The position numbers were made by a program, and so were the translations under genes. A model generated the notes under the pieces. That model saw nothing but the letters and a program-made list of their open reading frames with translations, searched no databases and was not told the origin of the DNA. From positions 1-61,626 of the forward strand of contig CACYNH010000011.1 of assembly GCA_902775735.1 (NCBI GenBank): DNA of 61,626 bases, read 5' to 3'. This stretch comes from an uncultured Erysipelotrichaceae bacterium. GTDB taxonomy: Bacteria; Bacillota_I; Bacilli_A; Erysipelotrichales; Erysipelotrichaceae. Shown here in pieces: positions 35,780 through 44,026 of the stretch (the first letter of the stretch is position 1; each line of letters opens with the position of its first letter).

Positions 35780-36572
35780 TATCACACTTGGCCGCTATAT
35801 CCCGCTTGATTCGCCGATCCATAAGATGGACCCGCGGGCAAAGATTGTCGGCATGTTGCTGGTGCTGATCGCGATCTTCTTCCCGGCCGGCTGGTATGGC
35901 TATGCCATCCTGTTTGCGGCGGTCGCTTTCTGCATCATTCTGGCTAAGCTCAGCTTCACCTTCATCTGGAAGGCGATGCGGCCGATGCTGTTCATGCTGG
36001 TGTTCCTGCTGGTGATCAACACACTGTTCCTGAAAACCGGAACCCCTTTGTTCACCATCGGTTCTTTCACAATGTATTCCGACGCGGTTTTCCAGACGCT
36101 TTACATTGCCGTAAGACTTCTGCTTATGGTGATGATCACGACATGTCTGACCGCGACAACAAAACCTCTTGATATGACGCTTGGCATCGAGGACCTGCTC
36201 AAGCCGTTTGCGAAAATCGGCGTGCCGGCCCATGAAATCGCGATGCTGATCAGTATCGCGCTGCGCTTTATTCCTGATCTGATTGATGAGACACAGAGAA
36301 TCATCAAGGCCCAGGAATCCCGCGGCGTTGACCTTAAAGAAGGCAAGATCACCGAAAGAATCATGGCGATCCTCTCCCTGATCGTTCCGCTGTTTGTATC
36401 CGCTTTCCAGAGGGCGGAGGATCTGGCCAACGCGATGGAAGCCAGAGGCTACGCGCCCGGTGAGAAAAGAACCCGCTACAAGGTCCTTAAAATGCAGGCG
36501 AGGGATTATGTCCTGCTGCTGATCTGCGCGGCCCTGCTTGGCGGCATGATCGCGTTATCCATTATTCTATGA
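35772..36572 (+). CDS. ecfT: ECF transporter transmembrane protein EcfT
   Basis: EcfT (266 residues) is the membrane scaffold that links ATPases to exchangeable vitamin-binding S-components. It has about five hydrophobic segments and the two coupling-helix motifs seen as SRGVDL and ARGYAPG. It overlaps ecfA2 by eight and truA by four bases. The order ecfA1-ecfA2-ecfT-truA-rplM-rpsI is conserved in many Firmicutes. Confidence 0.93.
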   Translation: MGNITLGRYIPLDSPIHKMDPRAKIVGMLLVLIAIFFPAGWYGYAILFAAVAFCIILAKLSFTFIWKAMRPMLFMLVFLLVINTLFLKTGTPLFTIGSFTMYSDAVFQTLYIAVRLLLMVMITTCLTATTKPLDMTLGIEDLLKPFAKIGVPAHEIAMLISIALRFIPDLIDETQRIIKAQESRGVDLKEGKITERIMAILSLIVPLFVSAFQRAEDLANAMEARGYAPGEKRTRYKVLKMQARDYVLLLICAALLGGMIALSIIL

Positions 36573-37630
36573 AGAGATACCGCTGTACCGTCGCCTATTG
36601 CGGCGCTGCTTATTCCGGCTGGCAATCGCAGAGAAACGGCACGTCTGTCCAGGAACAGATCGAATCTGTTCTCCACGACATCGCCCATGCGAAAATCAAC
36701 ATCATCGCTTCCGGCAGAACCGACGCCGGCGTGAATGCCAGCGCCCAGGTATTCCACTTCGACACTGAACTTGAAATGACGCCCAGAAAATGGATGGGCG
36801 CCATCAATGGCCATCTGCCAAAGGACATCCATATCATGGATGTGCAGGAAACCGATCATCTCTTTCATGCCCGCTACTGCGTCAGGCGAAAGCAGTATGA
36901 TTACCGGATCAACCTCGGCCCGTATGATGTCTTTACACGAGATACCGCCTACCAGTGCCCGGTCAAATTGGACGTGGAAAAAATGAAGGAAGCCTCAAAG
37001 TACCTCATCGGCACCCATGACTTCACTTCATTCAATTCCAACACATTGGCGGAAACACACAACCAGGTCAGAACCGTTTATGACATTGTCTTCACACGTG
37101 AAGGGAATATCCTCAAACTCTCTTTCCATGGCAAAGGCTTTCTGCGCTACATGGTAAGAATGATGGCGGCTCAGCTGGTGGAAGTCGGCAGGGGACGCCT
37201 GGAGCCGGAAGACATTCAGAAAATGCTGGAGGCAAGATCCAAGACCATCGCCAGGAAAAACGCGCCGGCAAACGGTCTCACCCTGGAAAAGGTGGAGTAC
37301 TTTGAAATCTGCGCCTTAAATGAAGAAGTCATGATCCGCGAGTTTCTCGCCGATGATGATCTTCCCGAAGGACATACCATAGACAGCCTTGAAAGGGATG
37401 TCAGTGAGTCAAAGTGGCCCCGTTATTATGTCATGACATACAGAACCTCCCAGCAGCAGCTTGGAATCATGTCCGCAATATCCCCGGAAGAGGGCTGTAT
37501 TGTGGAAGTGTATACGGAAACAGACCGCCTGCGGGCGGAATGCCTGCGCGCACAGCTTCAGGAATGGCTGATCAAAAACGGAGCCTCCCAAAGCGCTGAA
37601 GTGAAGATTGTTCTGAAACAGGAGAAATAA
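36569..37630 (+). CDS. truA: tRNA pseudouridine(38-40) synthase TruA with C-terminal extension
   Basis: TruA modifies uridines 38-40 in the tRNA anticodon stem. Catalytic Asp52 is in SGRTDAGVNA, where the usual GRTDAGVHA has His in place of Asn56. The normal fold ends near residue 250 (NGLTLEKVEYFE), but this protein is 353 residues long. The extra 100 residues contain SKWPRYYVMTYRTSQQQLG and a helical end, with no domain I recognise. It overlaps ecfT by four bases and is closed by a terminator. Confidence 0.92.
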   Translation: MKRYRCTVAYCGAAYSGWQSQRNGTSVQEQIESVLHDIAHAKINIIASGRTDAGVNASAQVFHFDTELEMTPRKWMGAINGHLPKDIHIMDVQETDHLFHARYCVRRKQYDYRINLGPYDVFTRDTAYQCPVKLDVEKMKEASKYLIGTHDFTSFNSNTLAETHNQVRTVYDIVFTREGNILKLSFHGKGFLRYMVRMMAAQLVEVGRGRLEPEDIQKMLEARSKTIARKNAPANGLTLEKVEYFEICALNEEVMIREFLADDDLPEGHTIDSLERDVSESKWPRYYVMTYRTSQQQLGIMSAISPEEGCIVEVYTETDRLRAECLRAQLQEWLIKNGASQSAEVKIVLKQEK

Positions 37631-37636
37631 GCAAAG

Positions 37637-37663
37637 ACTGCCTCTATCAAAGAGGCAGTTTTG
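37637..37663 (+). terminator. Terminator after truA
   Basis: ACTGCCTCT and AGAGGCAGT pair around ATCAA, followed by TTTTG. Confidence 0.9.
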
Positions 37664-37769
37664 ATTGCGGAACAGGTCTGTTCAGCCGCCTGTTTCTGAG
37701 GCGGAGAAGCCAATCGGAATTACACCGTGAAATCCGCGGAAATTCGGCTGAAATTCGATTGAAAACTGT

Positions 37770-37798
37770 TTGACTTGCTACAGTGATTCAACTAAAAT
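37770..37798 (+). promoter_or_regulatory. Promoter of rplM-rpsI
   Basis: TTGACT (37770-37775), a 17-base spacer and TAAAAT (37793-37798). Confidence 0.85.
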
Positions 37799-37802
37799 AT
37801 AC

Positions 37803-37848
37803 AGCGACCACCATTTCTGAATGTAGCCCCGGAAACTACATTAGGAGG
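37803..37848 (+). promoter_or_regulatory. L13 ribosomal protein leader
   Basis: The rplM leader carries AATGTAG (37820-37826) and CTACATT (37836-37842) as a hairpin directly against the AGGAGG ribosome binding site. This placement and sequence match the L13 leader motif of Firmicutes, through which L13 is thought to limit its own synthesis. Confidence 0.7.
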
Positions 37849-37855
37849 ATGAAAA

Positions 37856-38290
37856 ATGCGTCAGACAACGATGTTAAAACCAAATGAAGTCGAGCATAAG
37901 TGGTATGTCGTCGATGCGACAGACTGCACACTCGGCCGTCTTGCAACTCAGGTTGCGACAGTTTTAAGAGGCAAGCACAAGCCTGCTTACACACCCCATG
38001 TTGACTGCGGTGACTATGTCATCGTCGTTAACGCTGACAAAGTGAAGATCACTGGCGACCAGGATGAGAAGAAGTTCTATTACAGACACTCCGGCTATCC
38101 CGGCGGCATGAAGGTCAGAAGCACTAAGCTCATGCGTGAAAAGTACACAGTCGAGTGGGTTGAAAGAGCAATCAAGGGCATGCTGCCGCACAACAAGCTG
38201 GGCGATGTTCAGCGCAAGCATGTATTCGTCTACACAGGACCGGATCACCCGCATGCAGCTCAGAAACCTGTTGAGCTGAAGGTCAAATAA
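37856..38290 (+). CDS. rplM: 50S ribosomal protein L13
   Basis: L13 (144 residues) is an early-assembly protein of the large subunit. The start region MRQTTMLKPNEVEHKWYVVD, GRLATQVATVLRGKHKP and the PHNKLG block are all typical. GGAGGATG precedes the ATG at 37856. It forms the usual two-gene operon with rpsI, 14 bases downstream, behind an L13-type leader. Confidence 0.97.
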   Translation: MRQTTMLKPNEVEHKWYVVDATDCTLGRLATQVATVLRGKHKPAYTPHVDCGDYVIVVNADKVKITGDQDEKKFYYRHSGYPGGMKVRSTKLMREKYTVEWVERAIKGMLPHNKLGDVQRKHVFVYTGPDHPHAAQKPVELKVK

Positions 38291-38304
38291 GGAGGAAATG
38301 AAAG

Positions 38305-38712
38305 ATGGCAACTAAGAAAAAGTCAACAGTTACTTATGTTGGTACAGGACGCCGTAAGAAGTCCGTTGCCCGTGTCTTCATGACTCCGGGTACAGGCGTG
38401 ATCACAGTTAACGGACGTTCACTCGAGGATTACCTCCCTCAGGCTGTTCTGAGAATGGTAGTCAACTCACCGCTTGTTCTGACTGAGACAAAAGAACAGT
38501 TCGATATCAAGATCAACGTCGCAGGCGGCGGCTATACAGGCCAGGCCGGTGCGATGAGACATGGTATCTCCCGTGCTCTTCTCGAAGCAAGTGCTGATTA
38601 CAGACCTGTTCTCAAGAAGGCTGGTTTCCTGACACGTGATTCCCGTGAAAAGGAAAGAAAGAAGTACGGTCTCAAAGGCGCAAGACGTGCACCTCAGTAC
38701 TCCAAGCGTTAA
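38305..38712 (+). CDS. rpsI: 30S ribosomal protein S9
   Basis: S9 (135 residues) contacts P-site tRNA with its C-terminal tail. [12 protein letters not shown] near the start, [10 protein letters not shown] in the core and the ending [16 protein letters not shown], with its final Lys-Arg, are typical. AGGAGG lies upstream of the ATG. A hairpin with a T-run closes the operon. Confidence 0.97.
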   Translation: MATKKKSTVTYVGTGRRKKSVARVFMTPGTGVITVNGRSLEDYLPQAVLRMVVNSPLVLTETKEQFDIKINVAGGGYTGQAGAMRHGISRALLEASADYRPVLKKAGFLTRDSREKERKKYGLKGARRAPQYSKR

Positions 38713-38752
38713 TCGCTTTCTGTACAAAGTTACGCATTTTGTTGGACAGAAG

Positions 38753-38779
38753 ACTCCGCTGCTCGCAGCGGGGTTTTTC
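38753..38779 (+). terminator. Terminator of rplM-rpsI
   Basis: ACTCCGCTGC and GCAGCGGGGT pair around TC, followed by TTTTT. Confidence 0.9.
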
Positions 38780-38807
38780 TTTTTGTTCACGCCGGCTGAA
38801 GCGCGGA

Positions 38808-38834
38808 ACAAAAAACGGTGCCGCAGGGGCACCG
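38808..38834 (-). terminator. Terminator of thrH
   Basis: On the minus strand CGGTGCC and GGCACCG pair around five bases and are followed by six T. Confidence 0.88.
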
Positions 38835-38855
38835 GTGTGGTTTGCAGGAAAAAGA

Positions 38856-39455
38856 TCAGAGAGCTTTCTTGATGGCCGCAAGCAGTTCATCAAAAGTCTC
38901 ATAGGCAGGAATCTCAGGATAGTCCTTCTTGATCTGCTCCGTGCTTCTGAACAGGAATCCGGCCTGGGAAGCCTGAATCATGCCGAGGTCATTGTAGCTG
39001 TCGCCGGCGGCGATCGTGTCAAAGCCGATCGACTGCAGGGCTTTTACGGTAGTCAGCTTGGACTGCTCCACCCGCATGGTGAAGCCGGTGATCTCACCGC
39101 TTTCAGCGACCTCAAGGGTATTGCAGAAAAGGGTCGGCCAGCCCAGTTTCTTCATGAGCGGCATCGCGAACTGTTCAAATGTATCGGAAAGGATCACGAC
39201 CTGTGTCATTGAACGCAGTTCATCCAGGAATTCCCTGGCGCCTTCGAGCGGTTCGATTTTCGCGATAACTTCCTGGATTTCCTTCAGACCAAGACCGTTT
39301 TCCTTGAGGATGCCGATCCGCCAGTTCATCAGTTTATTGTAATCCGGCTCATCACGGGTTGTTCTTGTCAGAACGCTGATTCCGCTGGCTTCCGCAAACG
39401 CGATCCAGATTTCCGGGACAAGGACACCTTCCATATCAAGACAGACAATATTCAT
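38856..39455 (-). CDS. thrH: ThrH: phosphoserine phosphatase / homoserine phosphotransferase
   Basis: This 199-residue HAD enzyme matches ThrH, which removes phosphate from phosphoserine and can pass it to homoserine. The nucleophile is Asp7 in DMEGVL (Glu9 in the place of the usual second Asp, as in ThrH), with LSDTFEQF and GDSYNDLGM as the later HAD motifs. GGAGGG precedes the start. With serC 800 bases away it can supply the last step of serine synthesis; with thrB present its homoserine activity would be redundant. Confidence 0.9.
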   Translation of the reverse strand: MNIVCLDMEGVLVPEIWIAFAEASGISVLTRTTRDEPDYNKLMNWRIGILKENGLGLKEIQEVIAKIEPLEGAREFLDELRSMTQVVILSDTFEQFAMPLMKKLGWPTLFCNTLEVAESGEITGFTMRVEQSKLTTVKALQSIGFDTIAAGDSYNDLGMIQASQAGFLFRSTEQIKKDYPEIPAYETFDELLAAIKKAL

Positions 39456-39638
39456 AAAAACCCTCCGTAAACTTATTAAACATTGTACCTAAGCAGACCG
39501 TTTCATTCAATTGTTTTTTACCTTCTGCGCAAACAGGTGTCTTCCAATGAAAAACAGCATCTTAAATTCTTTGAAAAAGAAGAAGGGGAATTCCCAGGGA
39601 AAACGCCTATATATCTGTGAGCACAGGAGGCAGTATAT

Positions 39639-40205
39639 ATGCAATGGAACACATTACAGAAAGAACAGATTGAGCTTGGAGTAAAGGCGGGTCTTGATGA
39701 AAAGCAGATCCGGCTTTACGCGAAACACCGCTACAGTTTTCTGCAGATGCAGGAGATCCGCACCGCCCTTACCGACGGACTGTCAGTAAAGGACGTCAGG
39801 AAGATGTGCCGGCCATGGTACAGCGACAGGGACATGGAAAAGATCAGACTCTCGCTTCAAAGAGGAGAGACAGCTGCACACCGCTCATCCATAAGAACAT
39901 GGTGCGCGTGCGGGGCTTTGCTGGTATTGGGGGCGGCTTTGATTACGGATGGCTATATCCGGGCTTCGGATCCGCTTTATCTCAATCTCAGCGCTTCGGA
40001 AGTAACGATTGAGGAAGGGGAGGAATTCGAGCCGATGAAATATGTGGCTTCCTATTGTGAAAAGGCGGAAAAGCTCAGCCTTCCCTCCGGACTTGATACT
40101 TCGATGCCCGGAACGCACGCGGCGGTTTACCGGCTGAAGGCGGGGCAGGAGGAAATCACAAAAATTCTGTTGGTGAACGTGGAGGACAGCAAAACTGAAG
40201 AATAA
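39639..40205 (+). CDS. Membrane protein with N-terminal helical repeats
   Basis: I do not know a function for this 188-residue protein. Residues 1-75 hold two to three copies of a helical repeat of about 30 residues (for example QIRLYAKHRYSFLQMQEIR and the following GLSVKDVRKM...MEKIRLSLQRG). A membrane helix lies at about 88-105, and the rest is an outward beta-rich domain that recalls DUF5011-type Ig folds. Similar repeats occur in Firmicute surface proteins. AGGAGG precedes the ATG. It is a single gene with its own terminator. Confidence 0.7.
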   Translation: MQWNTLQKEQIELGVKAGLDEKQIRLYAKHRYSFLQMQEIRTALTDGLSVKDVRKMCRPWYSDRDMEKIRLSLQRGETAAHRSSIRTWCACGALLVLGAALITDGYIRASDPLYLNLSASEVTIEEGEEFEPMKYVASYCEKAEKLSLPSGLDTSMPGTHAAVYRLKAGQEEITKILLVNVEDSKTEE

Positions 40206-40206
40206 G

Positions 40207-40239
40207 AAAATGCCGGCGTGTTAAACCGGCATTTTGTCT
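40207..40239. terminator. Bidirectional terminator between 39639 gene and serC
   Basis: AAAATGCCGG and CCGGCATTTT pair around nine bases, giving T-runs on both strands for two convergent genes. Confidence 0.88.
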
Positions 40240-40241
40240 GA

Positions 40242-41324
40242 TCAGCTGTGTTTCTTTTCGAATTCCTTCATGAATGCGACGAGCTTTTCAACGCCTTCTT
40301 TCGGCATGGCGTTATAGAGGCTTGCCCGCATGCCGCCGACGGAACGGTGACCTTTGAGATTGACGAAACCGGCTTCTTCCGCTTCCTTCAGGAACAGGGC
40401 GTTGAGATCGGGATCATCAGTGACGAAGGGAATGTTCATAAGCGAACGGTCCTTCTTCGCGGCGGTGCCATGGAAAAGCGCGGAGGAGTCAAGGAAGTCA
40501 TAGAGAATGGCTGCCTTTTCTTCATTGCGCCTCTTCATCTCCTCAAGGCCTCCCTGCTTTTTGAGCCATTTGAAGACCTTGCCGCAGATGTAGATGTTGT
40601 ATGTGGGCGGGGTGTTGTAGAGAGACCCGCTGGAAGCGTATGTCTTATACTTCAGCATCGTCGGGGTTCCCGGCAGCACATCATCACGGATCAGATCCTC
40701 ACGGACGATGGCGATGGCCAGTCCGGCCGGGCCGACATTCTTCTGAACCCCACCCCACAGGATGCCGAATTTCGAGACATCCAGCGGTTCGGAAAGGAAG
40801 CAGGAGGAGATATCCGCAACCAGGTCCTTTCCCTTTGTGTCGGGCAGTTCATGATAAACAGTGCCGTAGATCGTGTTGTTGAGACAGATATAGACGTAAT
40901 CAGCGTTTTCATCAACGGGCAGCTCGGAACAGTCGGGAATATAGCTGAACTTTTTGTCTTCGCTTGAGGCGATGGCGTTGGCGGTGCCGTAGAGCTTCGC
41001 TTCCTTCCAGGCCTTTGTCGCCCACTGTCCGGTCAGGATGTAGTCGCCGACTTTATTCACAAACAGGTTCATCGGCACCATCGCGAACTGCACATGACCG
41101 CCGCCCTGGATAAACAGCACTTTATAGTTGTCGGGAATGTTCATGAGATCGCGCAGGTCCTGCTCCGCCTCATCGATGATTTTCTGGTACATGGATGAAC
41201 GGTGGCTCATCTCCATGACCGACATGCCGGTTCCCTGATAATCCATCATTTCCGCAGCGGCTTCTTCAAGAACCTCTTCGGGCATCACAGCCGGTCCGGC
41301 TGAGAAGTTATATACTCTTGCCAT
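40242..41324 (-). CDS. serC: Phosphoserine aminotransferase
   Basis: SerC (360 residues) makes phosphoserine from phosphohydroxypyruvate and glutamate. The start RVYNFSAGPAVMPEEVL is diagnostic and the PLP lysine is Lys195 in GGVQKNVGPAG. AGGAGG lies before the ATG at 41324. A promoter (41351-41378) lies between it and the P1 peptidase gene. serA is not in the window; thrH can take the place of serB. Confidence 0.96.
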   Translation of the reverse strand: MARVYNFSAGPAVMPEEVLEEAAAEMMDYQGTGMSVMEMSHRSSMYQKIIDEAEQDLRDLMNIPDNYKVLFIQGGGHVQFAMVPMNLFVNKVGDYILTGQWATKAWKEAKLYGTANAIASSEDKKFSYIPDCSELPVDENADYVYICLNNTIYGTVYHELPDTKGKDLVADISSCFLSEPLDVSKFGILWGGVQKNVGPAGLAIAIVREDLIRDDVLPGTPTMLKYKTYASSGSLYNTPPTYNIYICGKVFKWLKKQGGLEEMKRRNEEKAAILYDFLDSSALFHGTAAKKDRSLMNIPFVTDDPDLNALFLKEAEEAGFVNLKGHRSVGGMRASLYNAMPKEGVEKLVAFMKEFEKKHS

Positions 41325-41350
41325 ACGCAAATCCTCCTGTATTGCCTTGT

Positions 41351-41378
41351 ATTATACGATACGTGGCTTTTTTTACAA
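41351..41378 (-). promoter_or_regulatory. Promoter of serC
   Basis: On the minus strand TTGTAA (41373-41378), 16 bases and TATAAT (41351-41356). The -35 box includes the stop codon of the P1 peptidase gene. Confidence 0.7.
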
Positions 41379-42329
41379 GCCAAGACCGTAATCGTGGCCG
41401 TGAATGACAGCCGCCCTGCGGATCGCTTCAGCCATCACATCAGCCGCAAGCGTGCCGGCGGTATTGAGATCGGCGCTGACCTTTCCGTTGCCAAGGGCGT
41501 AGATGGAATCACCGTCAAACATGGTATGGACCGGACGGATGGCTCTGGCATAGCCGTTATGGGCCATGCCGGCAATCTTCGTCAGTTCTGTTTTGGTGAA
41601 TTTTCCGTTGGTGATGATGGCGCCGATGGTTGTGTTCTGATTGAACAGGTCTCTTTTTTCACTTGCCGCATAGAGGCATTCTTCCGCATGCAGGAATTCA
41701 CCGGTTTCTCTTTCGACAACGCCGGCAAGGACTTTTCCGGTGTTTTCATCATAGATATCGCCGGCCGCGTTGACCGCGACAATGGCGCCGACTTTCAGAC
41801 TGCCCAGCTGCACCGCGTAAATGCCAAGGCCTGATTTCATGGAATGCTCAGGGCCAAGGAATTTTCCGACCGTAGCGCCGCATCCGGCGCCATAGGAGCC
41901 GCCTTTGAAAAGAGAGGGGTTCTCCGCGTTCAGGCAGGCCTGATAGCCAAGTGCCGCGTCCGGTCTGATATCCGATCTGACAAGACCAAGATCAAACAGA
42001 CAGGAGGAGCAGACAATCGGCACAACGCCATAGGCGGTCGCAAAGCCTGTGTTTCTCTCTTCAAGATAGTTCATGACGCCTCTGGAAGCGTCCAGACCGA
42101 AGGCACTGCCGCCGCTGAGCACAACCGCGTTGACGCAGCTGTTATCGGCTAACGGATTGAGAAGGGCATGTTCGCGGGAAGCCGGAGCTCCGCCCCTGAC
42201 ATCAACCGCGCAGACCGCGCCTTCGCCGGTCAGAATGACCGTGCAGCCGGTCGCCGCTTCTTCATATTCGGCATTGCCGAATGAGTAGCCTTCAATTTCA
42301 CTGATTCCGATTTCTTTCACGTATTTCAT
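41373..42329 (-). CDS. P1 (DmpA) family peptidase
   Basis: This 318-residue protein belongs to the self-processing Ntn-type P1 peptidase family (DmpA/BapA: aminopeptidases acting on small or beta-amino peptides). The expected cleavage and nucleophile region is NTTIGAIITN at residues 232-241, where a Thr rather than the Ser of DmpA would become the new N-terminus. LSGGSAFGLDA (71-81) and GGSYGAGCGATVGK are family blocks. The ATG overlaps the stop of the beta-lactamase-fold gene by one base, so the two are coupled. No signal peptide is seen, so it is cytoplasmic. Confidence 0.85.
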   Translation of the reverse strand: MKYVKEIGISEIEGYSFGNAEYEEAATGCTVILTGEGAVCAVDVRGGAPASREHALLNPLADNSCVNAVVLSGGSAFGLDASRGVMNYLEERNTGFATAYGVVPIVCSSCLFDLGLVRSDIRPDAALGYQACLNAENPSLFKGGSYGAGCGATVGKFLGPEHSMKSGLGIYAVQLGSLKVGAIVAVNAAGDIYDENTGKVLAGVVERETGEFLHAEECLYAASEKRDLFNQNTTIGAIITNGKFTKTELTKIAGMAHNGYARAIRPVHTMFDGDSIYALGNGKVSADLNTAGTLAADVMAEAIRRAAVIHGHDYGLGL

Positions 42330-43510
42330 CACTGTTCACCTGTCTCCTGACCGGGATTGAGCGCTTCATAGATCATGGCGCTCATCTCTGTAAGAGGTTC
42401 TGTCCCTTTATAATTGTTGTTCGACATAATCACAAGAATATAATCCGTATCTGTTCCGTAAACGATGGCCGCGTCGTTCTCGACGCCTTTGAGCTCTCCG
42501 GTCTTGTTGGCGCATGCAGTGCCTTCGGGAAGTCCGGCCGGGATCTTTGAGGTCCTCTGCTGGTTCTTCATATGGTTCAGAATGATTTCGCTCGCCGCTT
42601 CCGACACATATGTGCCGCTGTTGATTTCCTCCAGCACTCTGCCCATGTCACTGACGGAACTGTAGTTCTCGGCGTCCGGTGAATAGATGCTGGAAGCTCC
42701 GATCAGACGGCCGGTATCCTTATAGCCGTGATCCTGGGCAAACGCGGTCACCATCTGCAGACCGTTATCCGGCGAGCCGTGGCCAATGGCTGTCTCCAGA
42801 CTTGTCCAGGCGTCGTTGTCACTCACAGTGATCATCAGTTCCAGATTATGATCCAGTATTTCTGTCCGTGTGATATTTCCTTTTTCGCTTTCTTCCAGAT
42901 AGCATCCTGCGACGAAGAGCTTGATCAGAGAAGCGGAGGGCATCTGCGTGTCATTGAGGGTCAGCACCTGGCCGCTGTTAAGATCCTTGAGATAAACCGC
43001 CCAGTCGCCTTCAAGCTCAGATATATAATCCTCGAGCGGCTGGCGCAGGGTTTCCAGATCCGTATAAATATCAAAAGCATAGCCGGATTCCCCGCCGGAA
43101 ACAGCAGATGTGTCCCGGGTCTGGGGAAGCGGCCGCAGTTTGGTCGCGTATGAATTCTGTGCGCCGGCTCCTTTTGGAAGAAGTGCCGCAATAAGAGCGA
43201 TTGCCGCAAGAATGCCGCCTGCCGCAAACCAGTAGCGGTGAGTCGGCTTTGGAACGGGAACCGCAATTGAACTTTCCGCTTCCGCTGATGGAAGAAGAGC
43301 TTCAACGATGGGTTCCTCCTGAACAGGCAGTTCTTTGACGGGCGGGGCTTCAGTGATGATCACCGGCATGGAGGCCGGAGGAGCGATCATCGCCTTGCGG
43401 TACGCGCCGGCAGGGTAAATGTACTGTCCGCCTTTTCTGCGGGCCCTTGGCATCCGGGGCATTTCCGCCGGATTTATTTTCGCTGCTGTTCTTTTCTTAC
43501 GGGCTGCCAT
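42329..43510 (-). CDS. Membrane-anchored serine hydrolase of beta-lactamase/PBP fold
   Basis: This 393-residue protein has a basic, Pro-rich cytoplasmic tail (1-90), one membrane helix (about 93-112) and an outside domain with class A-like motifs: SLIK (Ser194, Lys197), SDN (230-232) and KTG (336-338). The EPELN-type loop carrying the deacylating Glu is not seen, so a transpeptidase, carboxypeptidase or drug-binding role is likelier than resistance. No Shine-Dalgarno sequence precedes the ATG; TACAAT lies nine bases upstream, so the message may be leaderless. It is coupled to the P1 peptidase. Confidence 0.82.
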   Translation of the reverse strand: MAARKKRTAAKINPAEMPRMPRARRKGGQYIYPAGAYRKAMIAPPASMPVIITEAPPVKELPVQEEPIVEALLPSAEAESSIAVPVPKPTHRYWFAAGGILAAIALIAALLPKGAGAQNSYATKLRPLPQTRDTSAVSGGESGYAFDIYTDLETLRQPLEDYISELEGDWAVYLKDLNSGQVLTLNDTQMPSASLIKLFVAGCYLEESEKGNITRTEILDHNLELMITVSDNDAWTSLETAIGHGSPDNGLQMVTAFAQDHGYKDTGRLIGASSIYSPDAENYSSVSDMGRVLEEINSGTYVSEAASEIILNHMKNQQRTSKIPAGLPEGTACANKTGELKGVENDAAIVYGTDTDYILVIMSNNNYKGTEPLTEMSAMIYEALNPGQETGEQ

Positions 43511-43574
43511 AACAGGAATATTGTATATGAATCTCTGTGAAATGTATCTGAAAACTCATTAATGCATGGCAACT

Positions 43575-43604
43575 TAAAAAATGTCCGCCGATATTGGCGG
43601 ACAT
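43575..43604 (-). terminator. Terminator of the HU gene
   Basis: ATGTCCGCC and GGCGGACAT pair around six bases; on the minus strand the stem is followed by TTTTTT. Confidence 0.9.
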
Positions 43605-43618
43605 GCTGGAATCAGGGA

Positions 43619-43906
43619 TTACTTGAGTTCGTCCTTGAGTGTTTTTGCGGCTTTGAACTTCGGAGCTCTGGAAGCTGCGATTTCAATCTTTTCGCCTGTT
43701 GCCGGATTGATTCCCTGGCGGGCGGGCTTTTCAGCAACAACGAACTTGCCGAAGCCGGCGATGGAAACTTCACCGCCGTCCTTCAGTGTCTCAGTAATAG
43801 TTTCAAAAACAGCGTTGACAGCAGCTTCGGAATCCTTCTTTGTCATTCCTGTCTGTTCTGCAACCACAGCTGCAATATCTTTCTTTGTACGGTTCATAAT
43901 GTTCAT
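43619..43906 (-). CDS. hup: HU-type DNA-binding protein
   Basis: This 95-residue histone-like protein bends and compacts DNA as a dimer. The N-terminal helices (KKDIAAVVAEQTGMTKKDSEAAVNA is the dimer region, quoted in two parts below 20: TKKDIAAVVAEQ and TKKDSEAAVNA), GFGKFVV and the arm INPATGEKIEI are typical. I use ATG 43906, preceded by AAGGAGG; a second ATG nine bases on is possible. It is a single gene with a strong terminator. Confidence 0.95.
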   Translation of the reverse strand: MNIMNRTKKDIAAVVAEQTGMTKKDSEAAVNAVFETITETLKDGGEVSIAGFGKFVVAEKPARQGINPATGEKIEIAASRAPKFKAAKTLKDELK

Positions 43907-44026
43907 TGATTCTATTCCTCCTTGAACAAAGTATATTGTAATCATCAAGGGCACATAATGCAAACAAATGAGCCTGTTTCCATCGGTGTGCAGATTAATT
44001 ATTTATGATATTCTGTTAGTATTCCC

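Noticed and set aside
42329..43510. Antibiotic-resistance beta-lactamase
   Set aside because: The SxxK, SDN and KTG motifs are shared with penicillin-binding proteins, and the deacylating glutamate loop is not seen.
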